43,045 bases of DNA from Cyclobacteriaceae bacterium (GCA_027533395.1 JAPZUF010000027.1:1-43045); one strand, 5' to 3'; shown: positions 27,955-36,453, counted from the stretch's first letter. Program-made: numbers and translations. The notes: generated from the letters alone by a model not told the origin.

Positions 27955-28542
27955 ATGGATTCCGGTGTTCTTATTCCTCTTTTTCCACTTCGTATTTTGC
28001 CTTTACCAGGCGAACTCGTCCCCTTGCACATTTTTGAGCCTAGATATAAGCAATTATTGCGCGATGTTGAAGAACGTGATGTACGCTTCGGCATATACTT
28101 CGATCATCCTATTAACAATGAAAGACTGGGATCTTACATGAGGTTAGAAAGCGTTATCAAGAGATATCCTAAAGGAGAATTAGACATTATAGTAAAGTGC
28201 GAAGATATTTTTTCGCTTACTGAACAAAAAGGAACCTATTCAACAAAATTATATCCCGGAGGAAAAGTAATTTTTAAAGAAATTGAATTAGAGAAATATC
28301 CTAATCAAGAATTGCATGAGGCATTTCATACTTTTCAAATAAAAAGAGGGATTTCTCAGAAGAGCAATATTTTCAATGTATATCAAATTGCTAACGAACT
28401 CAATCTTGATTTTCCTGAGCGTTACAAATTCATGACCTTAAAAGAAGATAAGCAACAAATTTTCCTCAAACAAAAAGTTGTTTATCAAACCGTGTTAATG
28501 GAACATGAAGAAAAAAGCAGAGATATCTTTCATCTCAATTAA
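27955..28542 (+). CDS. LON substrate-binding-domain protein (no protease domain)
   Basis: This 195-residue protein consists of a Lon N-terminal (LAN/PUA-like) domain: 'LIPLFPLRILPLPGELVPLHIFEPRYKQLLRDV' and the helical part with 'NVYQIANELNLDFPERYKFMTLKEDKQQIFL'. It has neither the AAA+ nor the serine protease domain of Lon. Stand-alone LON-domain proteins are widespread in Bacteroidota and other phyla; substrate recognition in proteolysis is assumed but rarely shown. The start is 30 bases after apt. Confidence 0.9.
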   Translation: MDSGVLIPLFPLRILPLPGELVPLHIFEPRYKQLLRDVEERDVRFGIYFDHPINNERLGSYMRLESVIKRYPKGELDIIVKCEDIFSLTEQKGTYSTKLYPGGKVIFKEIELEKYPNQELHEAFHTFQIKRGISQKSNIFNVYQIANELNLDFPERYKFMTLKEDKQQIFLKQKVVYQTVLMEHEEKSRDIFHLN

Positions 28543-28614
28543 TGTATCATAATCGAACGAATTACTGTTCAGAATCGTAAATCATATCAAAGTATTCTTA
28601 CTTGAAAAGAAATT

Positions 28615-28638
28615 GAGCAATAAAATTTTTTATCGCTC
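28615..28638. terminator. AT-rich hairpin after the LON-domain gene
   Basis: GAGCAATAAAA (28615-28625) pairs with TTTTATCGCTC (28628-28638) apart from one A-C mismatch on the plus strand (G-U on the minus strand). It lies 73 bases after the LON-domain stop and could end the upstream transcript. It is weak as a terminator. Confidence 0.35.
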
Positions 28639-28689
28639 ATCACTTAAATTCATACAATTTTTTTTGAATTAAGCCTTTTATCTCTTTTG

Positions 28690-28717
28690 GTAACATTAAC
28701 GTTAACCATTGTTAACC
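28690..28717. promoter_or_regulatory. Clustered GTTAAC-type palindromes upstream of a small exported protein
   Basis: The stretch contains the perfect palindrome TTAACGTTAA (28697-28706), flanked by GTAACA on the left and TGTTAACC on the right. This makes an extended imperfect dyad, suggestive of a transcription-factor operator, 60-90 bases upstream of the gene at 28778. No factor can be named. Confidence 0.3.
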
Positions 28718-28777
28718 TGCTGTATGCAACTTTTACTAGGTGTTAGTCGTCTTAGAGGCATATTAGGCAAAACATTT

Positions 28778-29353
28778 ATGAAAAAGTTAGTTGTATTATT
28801 TTTTGTGCTCGCAGTTTCGGGCATAGTATCGCTTGCAGGTGGGGTTGATGACCCAGAAAAAAATTCAACAGTTGCAGTAATGAAGGGAAGTAACGGTCGA
28901 CTAAAGGTTTTCTACAAAGGAGATGGAGCAACTTTTATTAAAATTTCAATCTTTGATGAAAGCAATAATTTAAGATTCAACGAAAGAATTAAAGCGAAAC
29001 CCGATTTTGTACGACCTTATGATTTATCTGACCTTAAAAAGGGAACGTATAAAATTGTTGTAGAAACTCCAGGTAAAACCTATGTTGATTCTTATACATA
29101 TGGAGAAAAACCAAGTTTATTTGCACACGTACAAAAATTAAAAGGCGATAACAGTAAATACTTATTAACAGTTGCTGATCCGGCTGCAGAAGAAGTTCAA
29201 GTTGATGTACTTAACGCAGCCGGTAGATTGCTAATGACACACAAAATTGTGGGTAAGGGGCAGTTTGCTCAAGTCTACAATTTCAACAAAATAGAAGGAG
29301 AAGTTTTCTTCCAAGTTTCTACCGATAATGGAACGGTAACAGCAGAAAATTAA
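28778..29353 (+). CDS. Small exported protein with two sorting-domain-like beta repeats
   Basis: The ATG at 28778 opens a clean signal peptide (MKKLVVLFFVLAVSGIVSLAGG); an upstream TTG at 28709 would add 23 residues and spoil it. The 191-residue product has two similar beta-sandwich repeats. The first has 'TFIKISIFDESNNLRFNERI...YDLSDLKKGTYKIVVETPGKTY', the second 'VQVDVLNAAGRLLMTHKIVGKGQFAQVYNFNKIEGEVFFQVST'. The strand order and the 'I.IFD..N.L...YDLS.L..GTY...V' pattern resemble DUF3244-like and T9SS C-terminal sorting domains, but there is no passenger. Function is unknown. It lies upstream of a T9SS protease gene. Confidence 0.85.
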   Translation: MKKLVVLFFVLAVSGIVSLAGGVDDPEKNSTVAVMKGSNGRLKVFYKGDGATFIKISIFDESNNLRFNERIKAKPDFVRPYDLSDLKKGTYKIVVETPGKTYVDSYTYGEKPSLFAHVQKLKGDNSKYLLTVADPAAEEVQVDVLNAAGRLLMTHKIVGKGQFAQVYNFNKIEGEVFFQVSTDNGTVTAEN

Positions 29354-29408
29354 TCTTGTATTAGTTTCTTTTTCCATTACAAGCGTATAGATACAGCCAG
29401 GTTTAGGT

Positions 29409-29416
29409 TAATTTTG
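29409..29416 (+). promoter_or_regulatory. Predicted promoter of the S8 protease gene, -7 box TAATTTTG
   Basis: TAATTTTG matches TAnnTTTG exactly and ends 7 bases before the ATG at 29424, predicting a leader of only a few bases. Confidence 0.5.
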
Positions 29417-29423
29417 CTGTACT

Positions 29424-32400
29424 ATGCGCTTTGTCCTTTTTATCGGAGCCTCCTTCATACTTTCTCATTGGGTTTATGCCCAAAACCTAGAATCATTTAG
29501 AAAATTTCAGGAAGAACACTTTAAACAAAGTGTTTATTATTTTAAGCAAAGTAAGATTAAACAGTTCTCTTCTCTCGATTCTTCACAACAAACTTTTATT
29601 CCTTGGCTCGATGGCAACACAATTAATTTTTTGTCGAGTTTAAATGCCGATGCAGCAGCTAATACGAATGTTACCGGTTTGTTAAACAGGAGTGGTGCAT
29701 TTGCACTCTCAGGTGAAGGCATCATTTGTGGTATTTGGGAAGATGGCTTAGTAGCAGATCACTCGGAATTTCAAAATAGAATTCTAGGTAAAGAAGGTAC
29801 TTCTGTAAAAAGTCATGCAACACATGTAAGCGGAACAATCTTAGCAAGCGGAGTTTTGCCAGCCGCTAAAGGAATGGCACCGGCAGCAAAAGCTTTTACT
29901 TATTTTTTTGATAATGATTTAGCAGAGATGGCTGCTTTGCAAATCAATTCTTCTGCAAAAGTATCTAACCATTCTTACGGCACAACTACAGGTTGGGCAA
30001 GAGTGGGTGGTGTTTGGTTTTGGTTTGGCGATGCAGCAATCAGTACAACAGAAGACTATAAACATGGTTTCTATAATAACCGAACAAAAGCCATCGATCT
30101 GTTAGTCAATCTCTCTCCCGACTATACCATTGTTTGGCCAGCTGGAAACGATAGAGGTGAACCTGGAGATGGAACTAGGCCCGCAGATTGCAATCAAGGA
30201 ACAGGTTACGATTGTATTATTCCTGAAGCTGCTGCAAAAAATGTAATCACAGTTGGGGCAAGTAATAAGTTTACTTCATATATATCACCGTTAAGTATAA
30301 CGCCCAGTAGCTTTACTTCTTTTGGTCCAACTGATGACGGTAGAATTAAGCCAGATATAGTAGCACCAGGTGTAAATATTTTATCGACAGGCTCAGGTAG
30401 CCCTACACAATACATTAATTCTTCTGGCACATCCATGGCTGCGCCAGTTGTTACAGGTTCAATTGTTTTATTACAAGAGTTACAAAAGAAACTTTCAGGA
30501 AAACAATTTCAATACTCATCTACGGTTAAAAGTTTATTGATACATACAGCAAAAGAAGCCGGACCACAACCAGGGCCGGATTATAGCATGGGTTGGGGTT
30601 TGTTGGATGCAACTGCTGCCGCCACAACTTTATTAAATAAAGGACAAGAAGGAGTAATCTTGCAAGAAGCAAAATTGTTGCAAGGTGAAACACATGAAAT
30701 AGCTATCAAACCTTTGGCTAATAGAAAAGTTACGATTACAATCTGCTGGACTGACCCCGAAGGTGAACCATCACAGCCAGTATTAGATCCAACAAAAAGA
30801 ATGCTCGTTAACGATTTAGATATACGCTTAATCGATGATGCAGGCAATGTTCATTTCCCTTGGATACTTAACCCTACCATTCCACAAGCACAAGCAACAA
30901 AAGGTGACAATAATAGAGACAATGTTGAAAAGATAGAATTAGAAACTCCTTTTAACAGGGATTATAAAATCTTGGTAAGTCATAAAGGAATATTAAAGAA
31001 TGCTGAACAATTTTACAGCCTGTGGATTTCTTTTACACCATTCAATACAACCAGTAAAACTTTGTATAGAGTAGGGGCTGGGAGTTGGGATGATGCATCA
31101 AAATGGTCATTTACTTCAGGAGGAGCTCCAGCCAATCTTATTCCGGGTACAAACGATAGGGTGATTATCGATAATCGCTCGTTGCAACAAAATGAAACGT
31201 TGCAACTCACAAAAAACGTAGCTATAAGAGATTTAATTATCCTAAACACAAACAACTTTCAATTCTTACTAAGTGATTTTGATTTAAGTATTAACAAAGA
31301 TTTTTCTTGTTCATCCCCATTGGTTCAATGGAATGCAGGAAAAATTAAATTTACAGGTGATGGAATCATTTCAGTAATTAATAAAAACATGCATAATGTT
31401 GAGTTAAACTTTATATCTGGAAAGCAAACTGTCTCAGGAAATTTTGAAGTTAAATCAATTAATGTATTTAATTCATTGACTTTAGAAAAAGATACCCAAA
31501 TCGATACAGATGAATGGGTTGCCAACTCAAACAGTCAAATTGATTTCGGTCAATCTAATTTATGGATTAAACAATTGAATATCCACGGTAGTCACATAAC
31601 TGAAGAAGTTGTTATTCATTCAAAAAATCAAGCTGAGTTTAATTTCAATGACAACAACTTTTCCGGTAAGCTAATCATACAGCCAACATCAACTTTAAAA
31701 ATCGTACAAGTTCCAAGTATTAATCAAATCGAAATTTTTGGAAAGTTGTTGTTAGAAAGTGAAGTAAAGATGAATACTTTAACCTTGCATCATCAATCAC
31801 AAATACAATGGCTCAGCAACACTAAACTTACTGTCGAATCACAACTAAAAGTAAACAAAGATGATGAATTGATTTTATCTGGAGTGGATGGAAGCATAAT
31901 TGATATTGAACCTTCTATGGCTTTGTGTTTAACCCATGCGCAAATCAATAATGTTGATTTACAAGGTAATGCTGCTATTTCTATAAGCGAAGATGCTACC
32001 GTGAGCTCAGCTACTGGTTGGCAAGCTGTAGTTTGTAGTGATTTGCTGATGGCTAATTTTTCTATTGATAAAATCTGCGAAGGAAGCTTGGCTCAACCTG
32101 TTAATTTATCTCTTGGCAATCCTACTCAATATACTTGGACTATTTCAAGTGATGCAAATTTTACAAGTGAAGATGAACAACCACTGATTTCAATTTCAAG
32201 TGACTTTGGAGAAGTAACTATAACACTTACAATTTCTAAAGATAACCGAACACATCAAGCCTCTAAAACATTTACGATAATCAAAAACACTTTACCTGAA
32301 AATAAAATTGTCTTGGCTGATAATCGATTGATGAGTTTGCAATTGGCCAATTCCTACCAATGGTTAGCAAATAATGAACTTTTGCAAAATGAAAATGATA

Positions 32401-32753
32401 GATTTTTATCCATCGAACAAAACACGCAGCAAACATTTCAAGTAGTTACCAGCGATCAAAACTGTTCTCGACTTAGTGAGATTTTTTTGATTACTTCTTC
32501 TTTGCAACAAGAAGAAGTAGAAACTTTGGTGTTTCCCAATCCAAACTCTGGTAAGTTCAAAATCCAATTATCAGATAAAAATTCATTTAGCAAAGCAGAA
32601 TGGAAGTTATACAATTCACTCGGTAAAGAAATCTATTTTGAAATGGATAGGGAAGGCCATATCGATATAGCCAATCAGGGCGAAGGAGTTTATTTTTTAT
32701 GGGATAAACAAAATCCAAGCAAAGTCTATCGAGTTATACTAAGCCGGAACTAA
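29424..32753 (+). CDS. Subtilisin-family (S8) protease with T9SS sorting domain
   Basis: The product has 1,109 residues with a signal peptide (about 1-19, ...WVYAQ). The peptidase S8 domain spans about 95-395 with a complete catalytic triad: Asp107 (IWEDGLV), His131 (SHATHVSGT), Ser337 (SGTSMAAP), plus the oxyanion Asn242 (PAGND). A beta-sandwich follows (about 405-540, 'VTITICWTDPEGEP...LVNDLDIRLID'). Then comes a 'GAGSWDDASKW...NLIPGTNDRVII' module (about 550-600) and a long beta-rich region. The last about 76 residues (VFPNPNSGKFKIQL...LYNSLGKEI...GEGVYFL) are a T9SS type A sorting domain. It should be exported through Sec and T9SS, with cleavage of the sorting domain and possible attachment to the surface. 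It probably degrades extracellular protein. Confidence 0.95.
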   Translation: MRFVLFIGASFILSHWVYAQNLESFRKFQEEHFKQSVYYFKQSKIKQFSSLDSSQQTFIPWLDGNTINFLSSLNADAAANTNVTGLLNRSGAFALSGEGIICGIWEDGLVADHSEFQNRILGKEGTSVKSHATHVSGTILASGVLPAAKGMAPAAKAFTYFFDNDLAEMAALQINSSAKVSNHSYGTTTGWARVGGVWFWFGDAAISTTEDYKHGFYNNRTKAIDLLVNLSPDYTIVWPAGNDRGEPGDGTRPADCNQGTGYDCIIPEAAAKNVITVGASNKFTSYISPLSITPSSFTSFGPTDDGRIKPDIVAPGVNILSTGSGSPTQYINSSGTSMAAPVVTGSIVLLQELQKKLSGKQFQYSSTVKSLLIHTAKEAGPQPGPDYSMGWGLLDATAAATTLLNKGQEGVILQEAKLLQGETHEIAIKPLANRKVTITICWTDPEGEPSQPVLDPTKRMLVNDLDIRLIDDAGNVHFPWILNPTIPQAQATKGDNNRDNVEKIELETPFNRDYKILVSHKGILKNAEQFYSLWISFTPFNTTSKTLYRVGAGSWDDASKWSFTSGGAPANLIPGTNDRVIIDNRSLQQNETLQLTKNVAIRDLIILNTNNFQFLLSDFDLSINKDFSCSSPLVQWNAGKIKFTGDGIISVINKNMHNVELNFISGKQTVSGNFEVKSINVFNSLTLEKDTQIDTDEWVANSNSQIDFGQSNLWIKQLNIHGSHITEEVVIHSKNQAEFNFNDNNFSGKLIIQPTSTLKIVQVPSINQIEIFGKLLLESEVKMNTLTLHHQSQIQWLSNTKLTVESQLKVNKDDELILSGVDGSIIDIEPSMALCLTHAQINNVDLQGNAAISISEDATVSSATGWQAVVCSDLLMANFSIDKICEGSLAQPVNLSLGNPTQYTWTISSDANFTSEDEQPLISISSDFGEVTITLTISKDNRTHQASKTFTIIKNTLPENKIVLADNRLMSLQLANSYQWLANNELLQNENDRFLSIEQNTQQTFQVVTSDQNCSRLSEIFLITSSLQQEEVETLVFPNPNSGKFKIQLSDKNSFSKAEWKLYNSLGKEIYFEMDREGHIDIANQGEGVYFLWDKQNPSKVYRVILSRN

Positions 32754-32771
32754 AGGTTAAAAACACAGTGT

Positions 32772-32779
32772 TATATTTG
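32772..32779 (+). promoter_or_regulatory. Predicted promoter of the PTPS-family gene, -7 box TATATTTG
   Basis: TATATTTG matches TAnnTTTG exactly and ends 4 bases before the ATG at 32784. The transcript is probably leaderless or nearly so and would include lpxB. Confidence 0.6.
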
Positions 32780-32783
32780 CAAT

Positions 32784-33203
32784 ATGATTTACATAAGCAG
32801 AAAAGAGCACTTTAATGCTGCTCATAAACTGTATAATCCCAACTGGACGAAAGAAAAGAATGAGGAAGTGTTTGGCCCATGTGCAAATGCCAACTGGCAC
32901 GGTCATAATTTTGAGTTAATAGTAACTGTAAAAGGAAAGCCCGACCCCGAAACAGGTTTTGTTGTAGATCTAAAAAAACTAAGCATATTGATTCGCGAAG
33001 AAGTTTGTGAAAAATTGGATCACAAAAATATCAACCTCGATGTTCCCTTCATGGCAGGTAAAATGGCAAGCACCGAAAACATAGCCATAGAAATCTGGAA
33101 AATACTAGAAGCGAAACTTCCATCCATTACAAAATTTGGCAAGTTGCATGCTGTTAAGCTATACGAAACTCCGCGCAACTTTGTAGAATACCTGGGCGAA
33201 TAA
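32784..33203 (+). CDS. 6-pyruvoyl-tetrahydropterin synthase / QueD family enzyme
   Basis: This small (139 residues) T-fold enzyme acts on 7,8-dihydroneopterin triphosphate, making either 6-carboxytetrahydropterin (QueD, queuosine/7-deazaguanine route) or 6-pyruvoyl-tetrahydropterin (tetrahydrobiopterin route). Zinc ligands His14, His39 and His41, the catalytic Cys33, and 'LDHKNIN' (His80) are all present. The motif reads C-x5-HGH (CANANWHGH), the spacing associated with the pyruvoyl/biopterin subgroup, rather than the C-x3-HGH of classical QueD. I therefore leave the gene name open. The stop is 10 bases before lpxB, so the two are co-transcribed. Confidence 0.92.
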   Translation: MIYISRKEHFNAAHKLYNPNWTKEKNEEVFGPCANANWHGHNFELIVTVKGKPDPETGFVVDLKKLSILIREEVCEKLDHKNINLDVPFMAGKMASTENIAIEIWKILEAKLPSITKFGKLHAVKLYETPRNFVEYLGE

Positions 33204-33213
33204 TACCAATACA

Positions 33214-34344
33214 GTGAAATACTACCTTATAGCAGGCGAACGTTCAGGGGATTTACACGGAAGTAATCTCATCAAAGCATTGAAGCAAAAAGATGCACAA
33301 AGCATTTTTTTTGGTTTTGGTGGCGATTATATGCAAGAAGCTGGTATGCAACTTACAGTGCATTATCGAGATATGGCTTTTATGGGCATGCTCGAGTTTT
33401 TCAAAAACTTATTCACCATCTTAGGTTTAGTAAAAAAATGCAAGCAAGATATATTAAGTAAAAAACCTGATGTTGTTATCTTAATCGATTACGGTGGTTT
33501 CAACAGACAAATAGGAAAATTTTGCAAGAAAAATAATATCACAGTTTACTACTACATTCCGCCAAAAGTTTGGGCGTGGCGACAAAGCAGAGCATGGTCA
33601 TTAAAGAAATCTATCGATCAGATGTTTGTTATTCTTCCGTTCGAAAAGGATTTCTTCAAACAAAAAGTAAATTGGGATGTGCATTATGTAGGCAATCCGG
33701 TATTAGATGCAGTAAAGGCACATCAAATCAATCTCAACTTTAAAGCAGAACATGGTTTTAAAGACGACAAACCTTTAGTAGCCTTACTGCCTGGCAGCAG
33801 GAAGCAAGAATTACAAAGAATAATTCCGGTGATGGCCACACTTGCCAAACAAAATCCACAATGGCAATTTGCAGTAGCCACAGTATCTAACTTACAGCAA
33901 GAGTTGTACGAACCATTGTTGCAACTACAAAATGTAATAGCCATTAATGAAGATACTTATAACTTACTGAGTTTTGCACAAGCAGCCATGGTTACTTCGG
34001 GAACAGCTACTTTAGAAACTGCCCTATTCAATGTACCACAAGTAGTAGTATATAAAACAGCATCATTCAATTATTGGATTGGCAAGCAAGTCGTAAAAGT
34101 TAAATTTATTTCGTTGGTTAATTTAATTGCCAATAAAGAAGTAGTGAAAGAATTATTACAAGATGATTGTACAGCCGAAACAGTTTCCGCAGAACTTAAT
34201 AACTTATTGAATAATAAAAACTATCGCGAAAAAGTAATAAACGGAAATTATGAAGTTTACACCACACTTAATATTGGATCTGCTTCAGAAAATACCGCTT
34301 CGCTGATTGTAAAATTTCTGCAAGAAAAATCAGGCAACTTTTAA
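33214..34344 (+). CDS. lpxB: Lipid-A-disaccharide synthase
   Basis: This GT19 glycosyltransferase condenses UDP-2,3-diacylglucosamine with lipid X at the cytoplasmic face of the inner membrane. It shows '[16 protein letters not shown]', '[13 protein letters not shown]', '[10 protein letters not shown]', '[11 protein letters not shown]', '[16 protein letters not shown]', '[11 protein letters not shown]', '[10 protein letters not shown]' and 'VTSGTATLE'. The 376 residues are typical. The start is GTG at 33214, the only start that gives the canonical [14 protein letters not shown]-terminus. The last 15 bases overlap the 3' end of the convergent clpX gene, so no separate terminator can lie between the two coding regions. 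Confidence 0.96.
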   Translation: MKYYLIAGERSGDLHGSNLIKALKQKDAQSIFFGFGGDYMQEAGMQLTVHYRDMAFMGMLEFFKNLFTILGLVKKCKQDILSKKPDVVILIDYGGFNRQIGKFCKKNNITVYYYIPPKVWAWRQSRAWSLKKSIDQMFVILPFEKDFFKQKVNWDVHYVGNPVLDAVKAHQINLNFKAEHGFKDDKPLVALLPGSRKQELQRIIPVMATLAKQNPQWQFAVATVSNLQQELYEPLLQLQNVIAINEDTYNLLSFAQAAMVTSGTATLETALFNVPQVVVYKTASFNYWIGKQVVKVKFISLVNLIANKEVVKELLQDDCTAETVSAELNNLLNNKNYREKVINGNYEVYTTLNIGSASENTASLIVKFLQEKSGNF

Positions 34345-35562
34345 TTTGCTGTATTGGGAGCCATTAAATTTTTCTTCTGCGTACGCTCTTGTAATCACTA
34401 AGCGATCTGTTGTTTTTTCAGAAGGTAATTCAAACATAGCATCGTTGATAATGGCTTCACAGATGCTTCTTAAACCACGCGCTCCTAATTTAAACTCAGC
34501 GGCTTTTTCAACAATAAAATCTAAAGCGCCATCTTTAAACTCTAACTCAATGCTTTCCATTTCGAAGAGTTTCTTGTATTGTTTGATTAACGCATTTTTC
34601 GGCTCGCTTAGAATTTTCTTCAAGGCATCTTTATCTAATGGATTGAGATACGACACAACCGGCAAGCGACCGATTAACTCTGGTATCAAACCAAAACTTT
34701 TTAAATCTTGTGCGGATATAAATTGAAGAAGATTTTTTTCAACATCTGATGGATGTAAACCATCTGCATTGGTTACAAAACCTAAAGGTCTTGTGTTCAA
34801 TCTACCTGCAATAAAACGATCAATGCCTTCGAATGCCCCACCGCAGATGAACAAAATATTTTCTGTGTTCACCGTAATCATTTTCTGATCAGGATGTTTT
34901 CTTCCACCTTGTGGTGGAACGTTAACCGCAGTGCCTTCTAATAATTTTAACAAAGCCTGCTGCACGCCTTCGCCACTTACATCGCGGGTGATAGAAGGGT
35001 TATCCGATTTTCTTGCGATTTTATCTATCTCATCAATATATACAATCCCTCTTTCTGCAGCTTCCACATTGTAATCAGCTGCTTGTAGTAAGCGGGTCAA
35101 TATACTTTCTACATCTTCCCCCACATAACCTGCTTCGGTTAAAACCGTTGCATCGGCAATGCAAAAAGGAACTTGCAAAAGTTTTGCTAAAGTGCGAGCT
35201 AGATACGTTTTACCTGTTCCGGTTTCACCGGCCATGATGATGTTAGATTTCTCGATGCTTACTTCGCCTTCGGTTTTCTTTTGCATCAATCTTTTATAAT
35301 GATTGTAAACGGCAACGGATAAAACTTTTTTTGCTTCATCTTGCCCGATCACATATTCATCTAGGTATTTTTTAATATCCTTTGGTTTAATCAATTTAAA
35401 GTTAGGGGCATTGCCTGCTTCAACTTTATTTTTCTTTTCTTCTAATAAAATTTGAGAGGCTTGCGTAACACATTTGTCGCAAATGTGGGCATGTATGCCT
35501 GAAATCATCAGGTCTACATCTTTTTTATTTCTACCACAAAAAGAACACGTTACTTCAGCCAT
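34330..35562 (-). CDS. clpX: ATP-dependent Clp protease ATP-binding subunit ClpX
   Basis: This hexameric AAA+ unfoldase feeds substrates to ClpP. The N-terminal zinc-binding domain has Cys6, Cys9, Cys28 and Cys31. The AAA+ core follows: Walker A 'GETGTGKT', Walker B '[10 protein letters not shown]', sensor and arginine-finger regions ('[11 protein letters not shown]'), and the C-terminal '[23 protein letters not shown]' domain. The segment that normally holds the ClpP-binding IGF loop reads 'TRPLGF'. The 410 residues match the family. It is the last of three minus-strand genes tig-clpP-clpX; the 83-base gap from clpP contains a hairpin with a promoter box in its loop, so it may be partly transcribed on its own. 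Confidence 0.97.
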   Translation of the reverse strand: MAEVTCSFCGRNKKDVDLMISGIHAHICDKCVTQASQILLEEKKNKVEAGNAPNFKLIKPKDIKKYLDEYVIGQDEAKKVLSVAVYNHYKRLMQKKTEGEVSIEKSNIIMAGETGTGKTYLARTLAKLLQVPFCIADATVLTEAGYVGEDVESILTRLLQAADYNVEAAERGIVYIDEIDKIARKSDNPSITRDVSGEGVQQALLKLLEGTAVNVPPQGGRKHPDQKMITVNTENILFICGGAFEGIDRFIAGRLNTRPLGFVTNADGLHPSDVEKNLLQFISAQDLKSFGLIPELIGRLPVVSYLNPLDKDALKKILSEPKNALIKQYKKLFEMESIELEFKDGALDFIVEKAAEFKLGARGLRSICEAIINDAMFELPSEKTTDRLVITRAYAEEKFNGSQYSKLKVA

Positions 35563-35590
35563 ACCCTAAGATTTTATGATTTGAAAAGAA

Positions 35591-35635
35591 AATGCCGGAA
35601 GAACAAAAGTACCAATTTATTGTCTATCCGGCATT
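35591..35635 (-). terminator. Hairpin between clpP and clpX (terminator or attenuator)
   Basis: On the minus strand AATGCCGGA pairs with TCCGGCATT (35627-35635 and 35591-35599) around a loop of 27 bases, followed by TTCTTTTC. The loop contains TACTTTTG (35604-35611 on the minus strand), an exact TAnnTTTG -7 box pointing at clpX. The hairpin could partially terminate clpP transcripts while the box restarts transcription for clpX. Confidence 0.55.
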
Positions 35636-35645
35636 ATCTATGTTA

Positions 35646-36317
35646 TTACTTCTTTCTTTCTAATACTTCGTCAATCATTCCATAATCTCTGGCTTCCGTA
35701 GCTTTCATCCAGTAATCACGGTCCGAATCGCGATCAATTTCTTCGTAAGTTTTGCCTGTGTGTCTGGCTAAGATTTCATACAAGTCTTTTCTTACTTCAA
35801 TGGTTTGGCGTAAAGAAATTTCCATGTCTTTGGATGTTCCTTGCATGCCTGATGAAGGTTGGTGAATCATGATGCGAGAATGTGGTAAAGCAGAGCGCTT
35901 TTTAGTAGCACCAGTTGCTAATAAAACAGCTCCCATGGAGGCAGCTAAACCAATACAAATTGTAGCAACATCTGGGTTGATATACTGCATGGTATCGTAA
36001 ATACCTAAACCTGCATACACCGATCCACCCGGACTGTTGATGTACATGATGATATCTTTTTTAGGATCAGCTGATTCTAAAAATAAAAGTTGAGCGATAA
36101 GTAGGTTAGCAATTTGATCGTCTACGCCAGTGCCTAAAAAAATGATACGGTCTGAAATCAAACGAGTAAATACATCAATAGCTCTAAAATTTCCGGGCCT
36201 TTCTTCAATCACATACTGAGTCATGTTTTGGATTTTATTGGCGTAATCGTCAATAGTATTGCCACTCATGCCCAAGTGGTGTACAGCATACTTTCTAAAT
36301 TCGTTTTGGTTGTTCAT
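35646..36317 (-). CDS. clpP: ATP-dependent Clp protease proteolytic subunit ClpP
   Basis: This serine peptidase forms the 14-mer chamber of ClpXP. The catalytic triad is Ser127 (GLAASMGAV), His152 (RIMIHQPSSG) and Asp201 (RDYWM), each shifted by the same 30 residues from mature E. coli numbering. 'SPGGSVYAGLGIYDTMQ' is also conserved. The 223 residues include an N-terminal extension of about 30 that is probably removed as a propeptide. It is downstream of tig, separated by a strong terminator, and upstream of clpX. Confidence 0.97.
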   Translation of the reverse strand: MNNQNEFRKYAVHHLGMSGNTIDDYANKIQNMTQYVIEERPGNFRAIDVFTRLISDRIIFLGTGVDDQIANLLIAQLLFLESADPKKDIIMYINSPGGSVYAGLGIYDTMQYINPDVATICIGLAASMGAVLLATGATKKRSALPHSRIMIHQPSSGMQGTSKDMEISLRQTIEVRKDLYEILARHTGKTYEEIDRDSDRDYWMKATEARDYGMIDEVLERKK

Positions 36318-36383
36318 ATAAGCGGATTATGTAAGTTGAATTTTGTTGTTTCGATTGAGTGTCAATTTCATTCAAACCATTTA

Positions 36384-36423
36384 AAATAAAAAATGGTTTC
36401 AGAAATAAGATTCTAAAACCATT
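36384..36423 (-). terminator. Rho-independent terminator downstream of tig
   Basis: On the minus strand a 13-base stem (36411-36423 with 36392-36404, complete if one G-U pair is counted) encloses the loop TCTTAT and is followed by a T-rich tract (36384-36391). It sits 31 bases after the tig stop and implies that clpP has its own promoter in 36318-36383. Confidence 0.8.
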
Positions 36424-36453
36424 GTCGGCTAAAAGCCTTATTTATTGCAAAAA

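Noticed and set aside
27955-28542. Truncated lon protease pseudogene
   Set aside because: The LON domain is intact with a proper start and stop, and the following DNA holds no remnants of AAA+ or protease sequence; stand-alone LON proteins are a known family.
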